The translations under genes and the position numbers were made by a program. 64,000 bases of DNA, taken from positions 83,019-147,018 of the forward strand of contig NZ_ABIC01000007.1 of assembly GCF_000172075.1 (NCBI RefSeq), written 5' to 3'. Each line of letters opens with the position of its first letter. Position 1 is the first letter of the stretch. Shown piece by piece: positions 49,408 through 57,671 of this stretch. This stretch comes from Shewanella benthica KT99 (lineage in GTDB: Bacteria; Pseudomonadota; Gammaproteobacteria; Enterobacterales; Shewanellaceae). The notes beneath the pieces were generated by a model. The model made no database searches, was not told the origin of the DNA, and saw only the letters and a program-made list of their open reading frames with translations.

Positions 49408-50415
49408 TTACAGACGATCGATCACAGCTTGAGTGAAATCAGTCGTACCATGAGTACCACCTAAATCCCGTGTAGTGCGGTCGCCTTCAGCGATCACCGC
49501 AGTTACCGCAGCGCGAATTTTTTCAGCCTTGTCTGCCATGCCCAGATATTCAAGCATCTGGATAGAAGCCAAGATAATTGAGGTCGGGTTCGCTAAGTTC
49601 TTACCGGCAATATCCGGTGCACTACCATGTACAGCCTCAAAAATAGCCGCATCTTTACCTATGTTAGCCCCCGGAGCCATACCTAGGCCGCCAACTAAAC
49701 CGGCACAAAGATCTGACAGAATGTCACCGAATAAGTTAGTGGTAACGATAACGTCGAAGATTTCCGGGTTCATGACTAATTTCATACACGTTGCATCGAC
49801 AATCATCTCTTCTGTGGTGATGTCGGGGTAACGTAGGCTCACTTCACGAGCGACTTTCAGGAACAGACCCGAAGTTGACTTCATGATGTTAGCTTTATGA
49901 ACTATGGTGACTTTCTTGCGATTTTCTTTGCGCGCTAGTTCGTAAGCAAATACTGTGATTTGCTCCGCACCCTTACGCGTGATGATACTGGTCGCTTCGG
50001 CTGTTGAACCATCTGCAGAAAGCGTCTGACCTAGACCCGAATACATGCCTTCGGTATTTTCACGTACTGTGATGATGTCTATGTTGTCATAACGCGCTTG
50101 TGTACCTTTAAAAGACACGACTGGGCGGATATTGGCATAAAGACAAAACTTCTTACGCAAGGTCACATTGATTGAGGTAAAACCTTCACCAACTGGGGTT
50201 GTTAACGGACCTTTAAGAGTGATCTTGTTCTTCTCGATCATATCGAGAGTGCGCTGAGGTAATAGTTCCCCATGCTTTTCTAGTGCAGTTAAACCCGCAT
50301 CGGTAAATTCATATTCGAAATCACAACCTGCTTTATCGAGGATCTTAATTGCTGCGTCGATAATACTAGGTCCAATCCCATCACCAGGGATCACGGTTAT
50401 CATTCTTTTTGACAT
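49408..50415 (-). CDS. NAD-type isocitrate dehydrogenase
   Basis: This 335-residue decarboxylating dehydrogenase has TVIPGDGIGPSIIDAAIKIL, TLKGPLTTPVGEGFTSIN, the catalytic Tyr in VRENTEGMYSGLGQ, and NLFGDILSDLCAGLVGGLG. The short NAD-type IDH family fits best; isopropylmalate or homoisocitrate dehydrogenase are related alternatives. The start ATG (MSKRMITVIPGDG) at 50415 is preferred over an upstream GTG at 50430 because AAGGA precedes it. A CRP-like palindrome lies about 135 bp upstream. Confidence 0.88.
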   Translation of the reverse strand: MSKRMITVIPGDGIGPSIIDAAIKILDKAGCDFEYEFTDAGLTALEKHGELLPQRTLDMIEKNKITLKGPLTTPVGEGFTSINVTLRKKFCLYANIRPVVSFKGTQARYDNIDIITVRENTEGMYSGLGQTLSADGSTAEATSIITRKGAEQITVFAYELARKENRKKVTIVHKANIMKSTSGLFLKVAREVSLRYPDITTEEMIVDATCMKLVMNPEIFDVIVTTNLFGDILSDLCAGLVGGLGMAPGANIGKDAAIFEAVHGSAPDIAGKNLANPTSIILASIQMLEYLGMADKAEKIRAAVTAVIAEGDRTTRDLGGTHGTTDFTQAVIDRL

Positions 50416-50547
50416 GGAGAATCCTTCCACGGTTGGTCGTTACTGCTACTGTCTGACCCCTCTCTAAACCGGGGGGCTACGACTAGGAATTATTTCTATT
50501 GCTCACCTCTTTATTTTAAACACTTTTATACATTTTTTACAGAAAAT

Positions 50548-50563
50548 AGTGAGTAATCTCACG
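50548..50563. promoter_or_regulatory. CRP-like palindrome upstream of the isocitrate dehydrogenase gene
   Basis: GTGA-N6-TCAC matches the CRP core half-sites exactly, with non-consensus outer bases (A and G). It is placed as an activator site upstream of the minus-strand isocitrate dehydrogenase gene. Confidence 0.45.
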
Positions 50564-50600
50564 TTTTTTTATGTAGTGTAACTTGCATTAAATATGGCTT

Positions 50601-51125
50601 ATACCATTCCGAGTAAGTATCTGATCATTCAGCGGGAGTTCAAAGCACTGTAGGCAAGGTCTATATTTACTCCTGCAATATAGACATTCACCACATCCAT
50701 GTGGCTTGCGAATGTTTGAAGCTAATAGTTATTCTCGGCAACAAGCTCCTGCGTTGCTCTCGATAATTGCTCCTGCATTATTCTACCTTCACCCGTCCAT
50801 GGGCTCGTACCTCCTGCATCTGACCTCCATGGTCTTAAGCGTTCCATACGCTTTCAAGACATTTCCCATATCCCTATGGGTCAGGGAAATGTCTTATTTT
50901 GTATGGAACAAAATAGACCATGCAGTCGTATATCGAGAACATTCAACGTAGCATAAAGGGCTTTGCCCTTTGCTTTAAACATCAGCCGCACTGCGTGAGG
51001 CTCTCAGTGTTTTCACTTCTGTGTTACATTGACTTAAAAGGGAATAACCATTTCCTCATCAATGTGTCTTGAATTGAAAAAACTGAGAGTCTCTGAACTG
51101 ACCAGATACTTATATGGAATGGTAT
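50601..51125. mobile_element. MITE copy 3 (525 bp, with extra internal DNA)
   Basis: Termini and most of the body match copies 1 and 2, but three extra segments are present. The largest, about 200 bp from about 50733, carries a nested hairpin (CCATGGTCT and GTTCCATAC arms, inner AAGACATTTCCC/GGGAAATGTCTT). An 81-codon frame inside is not a credible gene. The copy lies between the divergently placed isocitrate dehydrogenase and S9 peptidase genes. Confidence 0.88.
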
Positions 51126-51185
51126 AATGACGATGATCGATGGTTAAAGGTTAAAAAAGACGACTTTAGTCTAGTCTCTATAATA

Positions 51186-51257
51186 AAAAATATAATCAAA
51201 AATATAATCAAAAATATAATCAAAAAACTAATCAAAAAACTAATCAAAAAACTAATC
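51186..51257 (+). repeat. 12-bp tandem repeat, six units in two variants
   Basis: Three exact copies of AAAAATATAATC are followed by three exact copies of AAAAAACTAATC, then a partial unit. The array ends 32 bp before the S9 peptidase start codon, inside its probable promoter or leader. Confidence 0.92.
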
Positions 51258-51289
51258 AAAACCTAAAAACAGTTAACACAATAAGAAAA

Positions 51290-54112
51290 ATGAGGAAGAC
51301 CTTGAAGTCACTACCAATCGCATCCTTGCTATTCCTCTCAATGAGTTTACTCACCGCTGGTGATTATGCCATGGCGGCGACGCATCCGGCGATAACACCC
51401 AATGACATCATGCACTTTGAATCACTGAAGCAGCCCGTGCTTTCTGATTCGGGGACCACGTTGGCCGTTGAGGTCTCTCCCGATCGCGGCGACAGTCATG
51501 GCTTGGTGAAGAGTTTAACGTCGACAAAAACATTCAGTGTCGATGGTGGCTCTAAGCCCAAGATTAGCGCCGATGGCCGTTTTGTTGCCTTTAGTGTGAA
51601 GACACCTCTGCTTGAACGTGAGAAAGCATCCAAGAAAGAAAAGAAAAAACTTAAGTCAGGCATGGTGTTACTCAATACTCAAACGGGTAAAGAGACGCGT
51701 TTCGAGCGAGTGAAAAAGTTTGAATTTAACCAGTCTGCGAGTCATTTGGCTATCTGGTTCGAAGCCGACGAAGATAAATTAGAGCAGAAAGATAAACAAG
51801 AATCGACTGCCAGCGATAAGAGTGAAGAGGTCAAAGTCGATAAGTTCGACAAGGGATCACCATTTGAGCTTGTGGTACTGAAAAATGGCACTCGCCAGAA
51901 AGTGGCTTATGTCACCGACTACTATTTCGATAAGAGTGGCAAGCACCTAGTTGTAGCCAGCAATAACACTAAGGCGAAGGTGCATCAGTTAGTCCTGTTT
52001 AAGCTTAGTAACAATACCAGAGAAATAGTGCGCCAATATAACAATCAACAACTTGGTCATGTCTCCCTCAGTGATGATGGTCAATATATTGGTTTTACTC
52101 ATGGCGCAGCGGATGTTGCGCCATACGGACGCCCATATAGCTTGTCACTGTTTAATATACCAACCTCTGAGGTTAAAGCCACGCCGACATCGAAACAGTG
52201 GCAACTGAATCGCTATACTCAGTTGAGATTTTCTGAAGATAGCCAACGTCTGTTCTTTGGCCGTGTGCCTCAAGTGAGTCAGCAGCTAGCGCTCGCGACA
52301 ATTGACAAGCAAGAAGACTTGTTCGATACATCAATCGTTACGGGTCAGCGAAAACTACGAATATGGCACGGTGACGATGCGCGCATTAAGCCTAATGAGG
52401 TTAAACAATACGAGAAGGAGCAGAAGCGCACTTATCTGGCGGTACTGCACCTTAATAGCAATAACCTAGTACAGCTGGCCGATGCAACTGTACCGGATGT
52501 GGCGCTAGAGGAGCAGACTCGTTTCGTGTTAGCAAGCTCCGACATTCCCTATCGTAAGATGATCACTTGGGCAGGTTTTTATCGGGATTATTACCTGATA
52601 GACCTCAATACCGGACGTAAGATTTTAGTGTTAACTCAGCAGCCGAGCAGCGAAGAGCCCATTCTTTCGCCAAATGAGCGCTATGTGACTTACTTTCAGC
52701 AAGGTCATGTTTACCTGTATCAAATCTCGGCAGATAGACGCACTAATCTGACTAAAGACTTGAAGGTGTCATTTGCCGATGAAGATCATGACTATCCATC
52801 GAATGCACCGGGATATGGTTTCGGTCCCTGGCTGAAAGATGATGCCGGCTTGCTGTTGTACGATAAGTACGACATCTGGCAAGTGAATACTCAGTCACAC
52901 GAGGCATTTAAACTCACCGCAGGCAAGGGGCGTAAGCAAGGTATTCAATACCGGGTTACTGGCTTAGTCGACGATAAAAATCATCCCGATGTGCTCGCCA
53001 TAGATCAGCAAGTCTTACTTCATGGTTATAACGAGAGAACCAAAGGTGACGGATACTATCTTGCTACCCTAGGGGTTGCAGGTGTTAACACCTTGATGGA
53101 GGGGGATTACAAACTAAAGACGCTGACACGCAGTAAAAATGCAGATACCTTAGTGTTCTCCAAAGAGCGCTACGATCAGTTTGCAGACCTTTATACTGCC
53201 GAGTATTTAACGCCACAAAAAGCCAACAAGCAGACTGACTTAGATGCCCAGAAACGTCAGTTTAATTGGGGCAAGTCAGAGTTAGTCCATTGGACTAATG
53301 GTGACGGTCAGCCTCTGGATGGCGTGCTAATTAAGCCAACTAATTATGTCGAAGGTCAGCGTTATCCTGTGCTGGTGTACTTTTATCGTTTTATGAGTGA
53401 TAGGTTGCACGCTTTCCCGCAGATGAAGATCAATCATAGGCCTAACTTTGCCTGGTATGCCGATAATGGCTACGCCATCTTCCTGCCTGATATCAGATTC
53501 GAAGTTGGCTATCCTGGAGCAGCATCTGTGCAGGCATTAACGTCGGGTGTGCAGAAGATCATCGAGATGGGCGTTGCCGATCCAGATGCCATAGGTATTC
53601 AGGGCCATTCATGGGGCGGTTATCAAACGGCTTTTGCCGTGACTCAGACTCATATCTTCAAGGCTGCCGTCTCCGGTGCTCCGGTTGCAAATATGACCAG
53701 TGCCTATAGCGGTATACGCCTGGGTAGTGGTTTAGCACGTCAGTTTCAGTATGAAACGGGCCAGAGCCGTATCGGCGAGAGCCTCTTTCGTGCACCGCAG
53801 AAGTATATCGAGAACTCACCCGTTTTCTACGTCGAGCGCATCGAGACGCCTATGATGATCATGTTTGGTGATAAAGACGATGCTGTGCCTTGGGAGCAAG
53901 GTATCGAGCTCTATTTAGCGATGCGCCGTGCCGGTAAAGATGTGGTGTTCTTGCAATATCAAGATGAGCCACATCATCTGAAGAAGTATGCCAACAAGCT
54001 GGATTACAGCATCCGCATGATGGAGTATTTCGATCATTATCTTAAGGGTAAACCTGCTCCGAGCTGGTTGACCCAAGGTGAAGCTTATACTGAGTATAAG
54101 CAAGCGGACTAG
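51290..54112 (+). CDS. exported S9-family (prolyl oligopeptidase-type) peptidase
   Basis: The 940-residue protein starts with a signal peptide (SLPIASLLFLSMSLLTAG, then YAMAA). A long beta-propeller-like region follows, containing a charged KDKQESTASDKSEEVKVDK linker (about residues 165-185). The alpha/beta hydrolase domain at the C-terminus has nucleophile Ser about 774 in IQGHSWGGYQTAF, an Asp in FGDKDDAVPWEQG and a His in DEPHHLKK. Such enzymes cut small peptides, here probably in the periplasm. The ribosome binding site is weak. The tandem repeat just upstream could affect expression. Confidence 0.9.
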   Translation: MRKTLKSLPIASLLFLSMSLLTAGDYAMAATHPAITPNDIMHFESLKQPVLSDSGTTLAVEVSPDRGDSHGLVKSLTSTKTFSVDGGSKPKISADGRFVAFSVKTPLLEREKASKKEKKKLKSGMVLLNTQTGKETRFERVKKFEFNQSASHLAIWFEADEDKLEQKDKQESTASDKSEEVKVDKFDKGSPFELVVLKNGTRQKVAYVTDYYFDKSGKHLVVASNNTKAKVHQLVLFKLSNNTREIVRQYNNQQLGHVSLSDDGQYIGFTHGAADVAPYGRPYSLSLFNIPTSEVKATPTSKQWQLNRYTQLRFSEDSQRLFFGRVPQVSQQLALATIDKQEDLFDTSIVTGQRKLRIWHGDDARIKPNEVKQYEKEQKRTYLAVLHLNSNNLVQLADATVPDVALEEQTRFVLASSDIPYRKMITWAGFYRDYYLIDLNTGRKILVLTQQPSSEEPILSPNERYVTYFQQGHVYLYQISADRRTNLTKDLKVSFADEDHDYPSNAPGYGFGPWLKDDAGLLLYDKYDIWQVNTQSHEAFKLTAGKGRKQGIQYRVTGLVDDKNHPDVLAIDQQVLLHGYNERTKGDGYYLATLGVAGVNTLMEGDYKLKTLTRSKNADTLVFSKERYDQFADLYTAEYLTPQKANKQTDLDAQKRQFNWGKSELVHWTNGDGQPLDGVLIKPTNYVEGQRYPVLVYFYRFMSDRLHAFPQMKINHRPNFAWYADNGYAIFLPDIRFEVGYPGAASVQALTSGVQKIIEMGVADPDAIGIQGHSWGGYQTAFAVTQTHIFKAAVSGAPVANMTSAYSGIRLGSGLARQFQYETGQSRIGESLFRAPQKYIENSPVFYVERIETPMMIMFGDKDDAVPWEQGIELYLAMRRAGKDVVFLQYQDEPHHLKKYANKLDYSIRMMEYFDHYLKGKPAPSWLTQGEAYTEYKQAD

Positions 54113-54192
54113 CCATACCTTATTATTATACCGATTGGTATTAGTCAGTAACACCAAGCCGAGTTGATACTCGGCTTTAAGGAAAGAACAAT

Positions 54193-54302
54193 ATGGATGG
54201 ACTCTGGTTGCACATGGGGACGGTATTTATGGTTTTTTTTTGCCATCATGAATCCCATCGCGAATGTGCCGATAAGTTTAACCAAAAATAGGGATATTAA
54301 TG
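54193..54302 (+). pseudogene. N-terminal stub of a MarC-family membrane protein
   Basis: Starting at an ATG with AAGGAAAG upstream, the frame reads MDGLWLHMGTVFMVFF. A nine-T run then shifts it; with eight Ts it would continue AIMNPIANVPISLTKNRDIN, the recognisable MarC/YhgN start. The rest of the gene is missing and the next gene begins at once. The frameshift lies in a homopolymer, so it could also be a sequencing error, but the truncation is not. Confidence 0.7.
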
Positions 54303-54767
54303 ATGGATGATTCTAGAGGTGCAGGCGTACGCATACCGCCTCCTGTGGTGTTTATCTTGTTTATTTTTTGTTGTCTTGGGTTAGGCCAGATCTATCCACT
54401 CGATATCGGGTTTCCTGTGGCATTAGCATACTCAGGTGTGGTAATAAGCATATTAGGACTTGTGGTTTTATTGTATTTAGCGACGCTTTTTAAGCGGGTT
54501 AAAACCAATATCGAGCCCTGGAAGCCCACTTCCAGCATTATCACCACAGGCATCTACGCCTACTCTCGTAATCCTATTTACCTGGCATTTTGCACTATTC
54601 CTTTGGGCTTAGGCCTGTTTTTTAGTCATATTTGGTTGATGCTGAGTGTGATCCCGGCATGTATCTCTGTCTATTATCTGGCTATTCGACCGGAGGAAGC
54701 TTATCTGACTGAAAAGTTTGGTGATGAATATCTGGCTTATCGAAGTCGCGTTAGGCGTTGGTTGTAG
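54300..54767 (+). CDS. isoprenylcysteine-methyltransferase-like (PEMT/ICMT fold) membrane protein
   Basis: The 155-residue protein has about four hydrophobic helices and the family motif TTGIYAYSRNPIYLAF, followed by a C-terminal RPEEAYLTEKFGDEYLAYRSRVRRWL, typical of ICMT/PEMT-like methyltransferases. The methyl acceptor is unknown. Two ATGs start the frame at 54300 and 54303, with AGGGAT upstream. The start overlaps the tail of the marC stub. Confidence 0.82.
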   Translation: MMDDSRGAGVRIPPPVVFILFIFCCLGLGQIYPLDIGFPVALAYSGVVISILGLVVLLYLATLFKRVKTNIEPWKPTSSIITTGIYAYSRNPIYLAFCTIPLGLGLFFSHIWLMLSVIPACISVYYLAIRPEEAYLTEKFGDEYLAYRSRVRRWL

Positions 54768-54791
54768 GTGACCTGGGTCTGAAGTCTTTTA

Positions 54792-54812
54792 ATATCATTC
54801 CATATAAGTATC
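54792..54812. repeat. solo MITE terminus
   Basis: ATATCATTCCATATAAGTAT matches the right terminal repeat of the MITE family (ATACCATTCCATATAAGTAT) with one change and stands alone. Confidence 0.6.
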
Positions 54813-54870
54813 AATTTAATCATTGGTTTAACTTGTTATCTTGAGCTTTCATCACTTTTACTACTAGAGT

Positions 54871-55257
54871 TTAGCCACCTATGGCTGCTGCTAGGTATTG
54901 ATCGTAAGTATCAGATCCCCAGGCAATCAGTTTCTGAACTTTAAATAATAGCGGAGTGCACTCGTCTCTGGTGGTTATCCCATCTGATTGAGCATGATGA
55001 GTTCGATAAAAGAGCACCTGTAGTGCAACATCGTCAGTCACTTTAGCTTCCGAAAAATCAGCCTTACCCATTAATAGTTTAATCTCTGATAAGCTCTGGC
55101 CTATGGTGATATCGGCTAATTTTGCATTGTTGTAAACCTGTCTGTCTTCCCAGTGCATCTCATCTGGGGTCGGCTCATACACGAGTACCACGACAGCGAC
55201 AAAGGCGGTGTAGGCAGCAAAAATAGAGCCAATAATGACTGGAACTTTAGATTTCAT
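54871..55257 (-). CDS. DUF3192 family protein
   Basis: The protein has an N-terminal hydrophobic helix (VPVIIGSIFAAYTAFVAVVV) and a SmpA/BamE-like domain with ADITIGQSLSEIKLLMG, then VLFYRTHHAQSDGITTRDEC and TPLLFKVQKLIAWG, which are diagnostic for DUF3192. The ATG before KSKVPV at 55257 is chosen; in-frame ATGs upstream to 55305 are possible. Function is unknown. It is probably membrane-anchored and periplasmic. Confidence 0.82.
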   Translation of the reverse strand: MKSKVPVIIGSIFAAYTAFVAVVVLVYEPTPDEMHWEDRQVYNNAKLADITIGQSLSEIKLLMGKADFSEAKVTDDVALQVLFYRTHHAQSDGITTRDECTPLLFKVQKLIAWGSDTYDQYLAAAIGG

Positions 55258-55415
55258 CTGCGAGCTGGGTCCTTGATACATAGTAACGGGATGACACTGG
55301 TACATTATACCGGTGAATTTCTATAAGATACTCACTTCACGCTACTAGGTAAACAACAAGAAAGGAACTTAATGTTTACAAATTTATAACCCTGTCTATT
55401 TTAGCCTATGAGAAC

Positions 55416-56189
55416 CTAGCTGTTGACAGCTTCTTGTGGCAATCTAAATTGATTCAGATTAGCCTTTAATGGCATATCAGTCCGTAGTTGGACCAGTTTA
55501 TAGCTCAGTCTGGCCATCTGTTTACCCTCTTCGAGCTTCTTTGCCTGTTTAGCCCCCACTTCATCGATAGACAAATAAATATTGGCAAGAGAGCGAAATC
55601 TCTTTAATAGCTCTATGGCTGATTTTGGGCCGATACCCGGAACGCCAGGTATCTTATTACCGCTGTCCCCGGCTAAAGCCAGATAATCGATAAACTGTGA
55701 GTGTTGAACTCCCAGTTGCTGTTCGCGTTCTGCTATTGTGAGATAGACCTTGTTGAAGTGATCCCACCTTTTTATCTTAGGGTGATTGAGCTGAGTGAAG
55801 CCTTTATCTGTCGATACTATGATGGCCTCACCACCACTGGCGGCGAGTTTACTTGCTAAGGTGGCAATGACATCGTCGGCCTCGGAGTCAGCATCCAGGG
55901 AGTTTACATGTATGTTAGCCAGATGCAGCTTTAAACCTGGCAAGTACTCAGACAATGCCTTGGGCATAGGCTTTCGCCCTTTTTTATAGTCTTCGAACAG
56001 GTGTTTGCGCCATGAGACCTCCTTGCCGTCCCAGACTATTGCCACATGGCTTGGTTGGTGGAATTTGAGTAACTTGTTGCAGGCTGAGGCCACCCGGTTA
56101 TCCAGTCCGTTAGTATCGTTGTCATTGGGCTGCGCCGCATGAATGCGACGGACCAAGTTTAAGCCATCAATAATTAAAAAAGTGTTCAT
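55416..56189 (-). CDS. xni: flap endonuclease Xni (exonuclease IX)
   Basis: Xni is a 5'-nuclease of the FEN family that acts on flap structures. The 257-residue protein contains the metal-site segments FLIIDGLNLVRRIHA, DADSEADDVIATLA and VSTDKGFTQL, and the H3TH region GNKIPGVPGIGPKSAIELL. Like E. coli Xni it lacks one of the acidic residues of the second metal site. It follows ppnN by 27 bp on the same strand. Confidence 0.93.
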   Translation of the reverse strand: MNTFLIIDGLNLVRRIHAAQPNDNDTNGLDNRVASACNKLLKFHQPSHVAIVWDGKEVSWRKHLFEDYKKGRKPMPKALSEYLPGLKLHLANIHVNSLDADSEADDVIATLASKLAASGGEAIIVSTDKGFTQLNHPKIKRWDHFNKVYLTIAEREQQLGVQHSQFIDYLALAGDSGNKIPGVPGIGPKSAIELLKRFRSLANIYLSIDEVGAKQAKKLEEGKQMARLSYKLVQLRTDMPLKANLNQFRLPQEAVNS

Positions 56190-56216
56190 CTATTATTTTT
56201 TATCACTTGGTTCTGT

Positions 56217-57569
56217 TTAATTATCTATCCTGTAGCAAGGAACATATTTACTACCAGGTAGCTTCATTCTCTGCTGTTTTACGAAGGCGTTCAGGAGAGT
56301 ATCCATCATAGCCATAAGCTTAGGGTCGCCCTTTATTTCAAAGGGTCCATGTTGTTTAACGCTCTTGATGGTTTCCATCTTCACATTGCCAGCGACTATG
56401 CCTGAAAACGCTCTGCGTAAATTAGCAGCAAGTTCAGCCTTGTTATCCTGAAAGTGTAGGTTGAGATTGCTCATCATCTCATGAGTGGGGGTGAAAGGCA
56501 GCTGAAATTCGGGCTCAATTTTCAGTGACCAGTTATATTGATAGGAGTCACCAGTGGTCTTCCGGTGATCCTTGATGACATCCATGCCGTGGCTCATCAC
56601 TCTTGCGACTCGCACAGGATCATCGATGACGATTTCGTATTTACTCTGAGCTTCTTCGCCTAAGGTTGCTCCAATAAACTCATCGATCTTGATAAAGTAA
56701 TCGGCACTCTCCTTAGGGCCGGTTAGTACCAAGGGGAAGGGCATGTCTTGGTTTTCTTTATTGAGCAAGATACCGAGTAGATAGAGCAACTCTTCGGCGG
56801 TGCCAGCTCCACCAGGGAAAATAACGATGCCGTGGCCTAAACGGACGAAGGCTTCTAAACGCTTCTCTATATCTGGAAGGATCACCAACTCGTTGACTAT
56901 CTGATTGGGGGGTTCGGCGGCGATGATGCTGGGCTCTGTGAGTCCTATATACCTTGCATGTGATATGCGTTGCTTCGCGTGACCTATGGTTGCTCCTTTC
57001 ATGGGGCCTTCCATGGCGCCCGGACCACAGCCGGTACATATGTTCATCTCTCTCAAGCCAAGCTCATAGCCCACTTCGCGGGTGTACTGGAATTCGATGG
57101 CATTGATGCTGTGGCCACCCCAGCATACGACAACGTTGGGGTCTTCCAGTGGAATAACCTGGCCATTGCGTAAGATATCGAAGACGACGTTGGTGATATG
57201 GCTAGAGTTAGTCAGGTTGATATGCTTGAGATCATCGTATTTGTTGCTGACGTAGACGATATCTCTGAGCACGGCAAATAGATGCTCCTGAAGGCCTCTG
57301 ATTATCTTACCGTCGACGAAGGCGGCTTCAGGGGGGTTGGTCAATTCAATTTTAATTCCGCGCTCACGACGTAGAACCTTAATATTGAAATCATTGAATT
57401 GTTCGAACAGGTTTTCGGCGTTATCGCTCTGTAAGCCAGATGCGAGAACGGCCAATGAACAGTTACGGTAAAGTTGATAGAGTTCGCTTTTTGCGCTTTG
57501 TTTTAGACGATCGACTTCCAATTGTGAAAGTTGATCCATGCTTCCTTTAGGGCTGATCTTAACAATCAT
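56217..57569 (-). CDS. ppnN: nucleotide 5'-monophosphate nucleosidase (PpnN/YgdH)
   Basis: PpnN cleaves purine and pyrimidine nucleotides to base and ribose-5-phosphate, and in E. coli it responds to (p)ppGpp. The 450-residue protein has the LOG-type core [16 protein letters not shown] with [19 protein letters not shown], flanked by the long N- and C-terminal regions of the PpnN group. The start [18 protein letters not shown] matches the family. Confidence 0.94.
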   Translation of the reverse strand: MIVKISPKGSMDQLSQLEVDRLKQSAKSELYQLYRNCSLAVLASGLQSDNAENLFEQFNDFNIKVLRRERGIKIELTNPPEAAFVDGKIIRGLQEHLFAVLRDIVYVSNKYDDLKHINLTNSSHITNVVFDILRNGQVIPLEDPNVVVCWGGHSINAIEFQYTREVGYELGLREMNICTGCGPGAMEGPMKGATIGHAKQRISHARYIGLTEPSIIAAEPPNQIVNELVILPDIEKRLEAFVRLGHGIVIFPGGAGTAEELLYLLGILLNKENQDMPFPLVLTGPKESADYFIKIDEFIGATLGEEAQSKYEIVIDDPVRVARVMSHGMDVIKDHRKTTGDSYQYNWSLKIEPEFQLPFTPTHEMMSNLNLHFQDNKAELAANLRRAFSGIVAGNVKMETIKSVKQHGPFEIKGDPKLMAMMDTLLNAFVKQQRMKLPGSKYVPCYRIDN

Positions 57570-57671
57570 AGTAACTCCTTAGCTGTGACGGGAGTGCAAT
57601 GATGTGTGTTGATGGCACCGTTACATAAGATGCCAGCCTATCAAGATATCTAAGAGTCTTACGGTTATAGG

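Noticed and set aside
50706..50951. 81-codon frame on the plus strand.
   Set aside because: It lies wholly inside MITE copy 3 and its inserted hairpin, with no protein-like composition or ribosome binding site.
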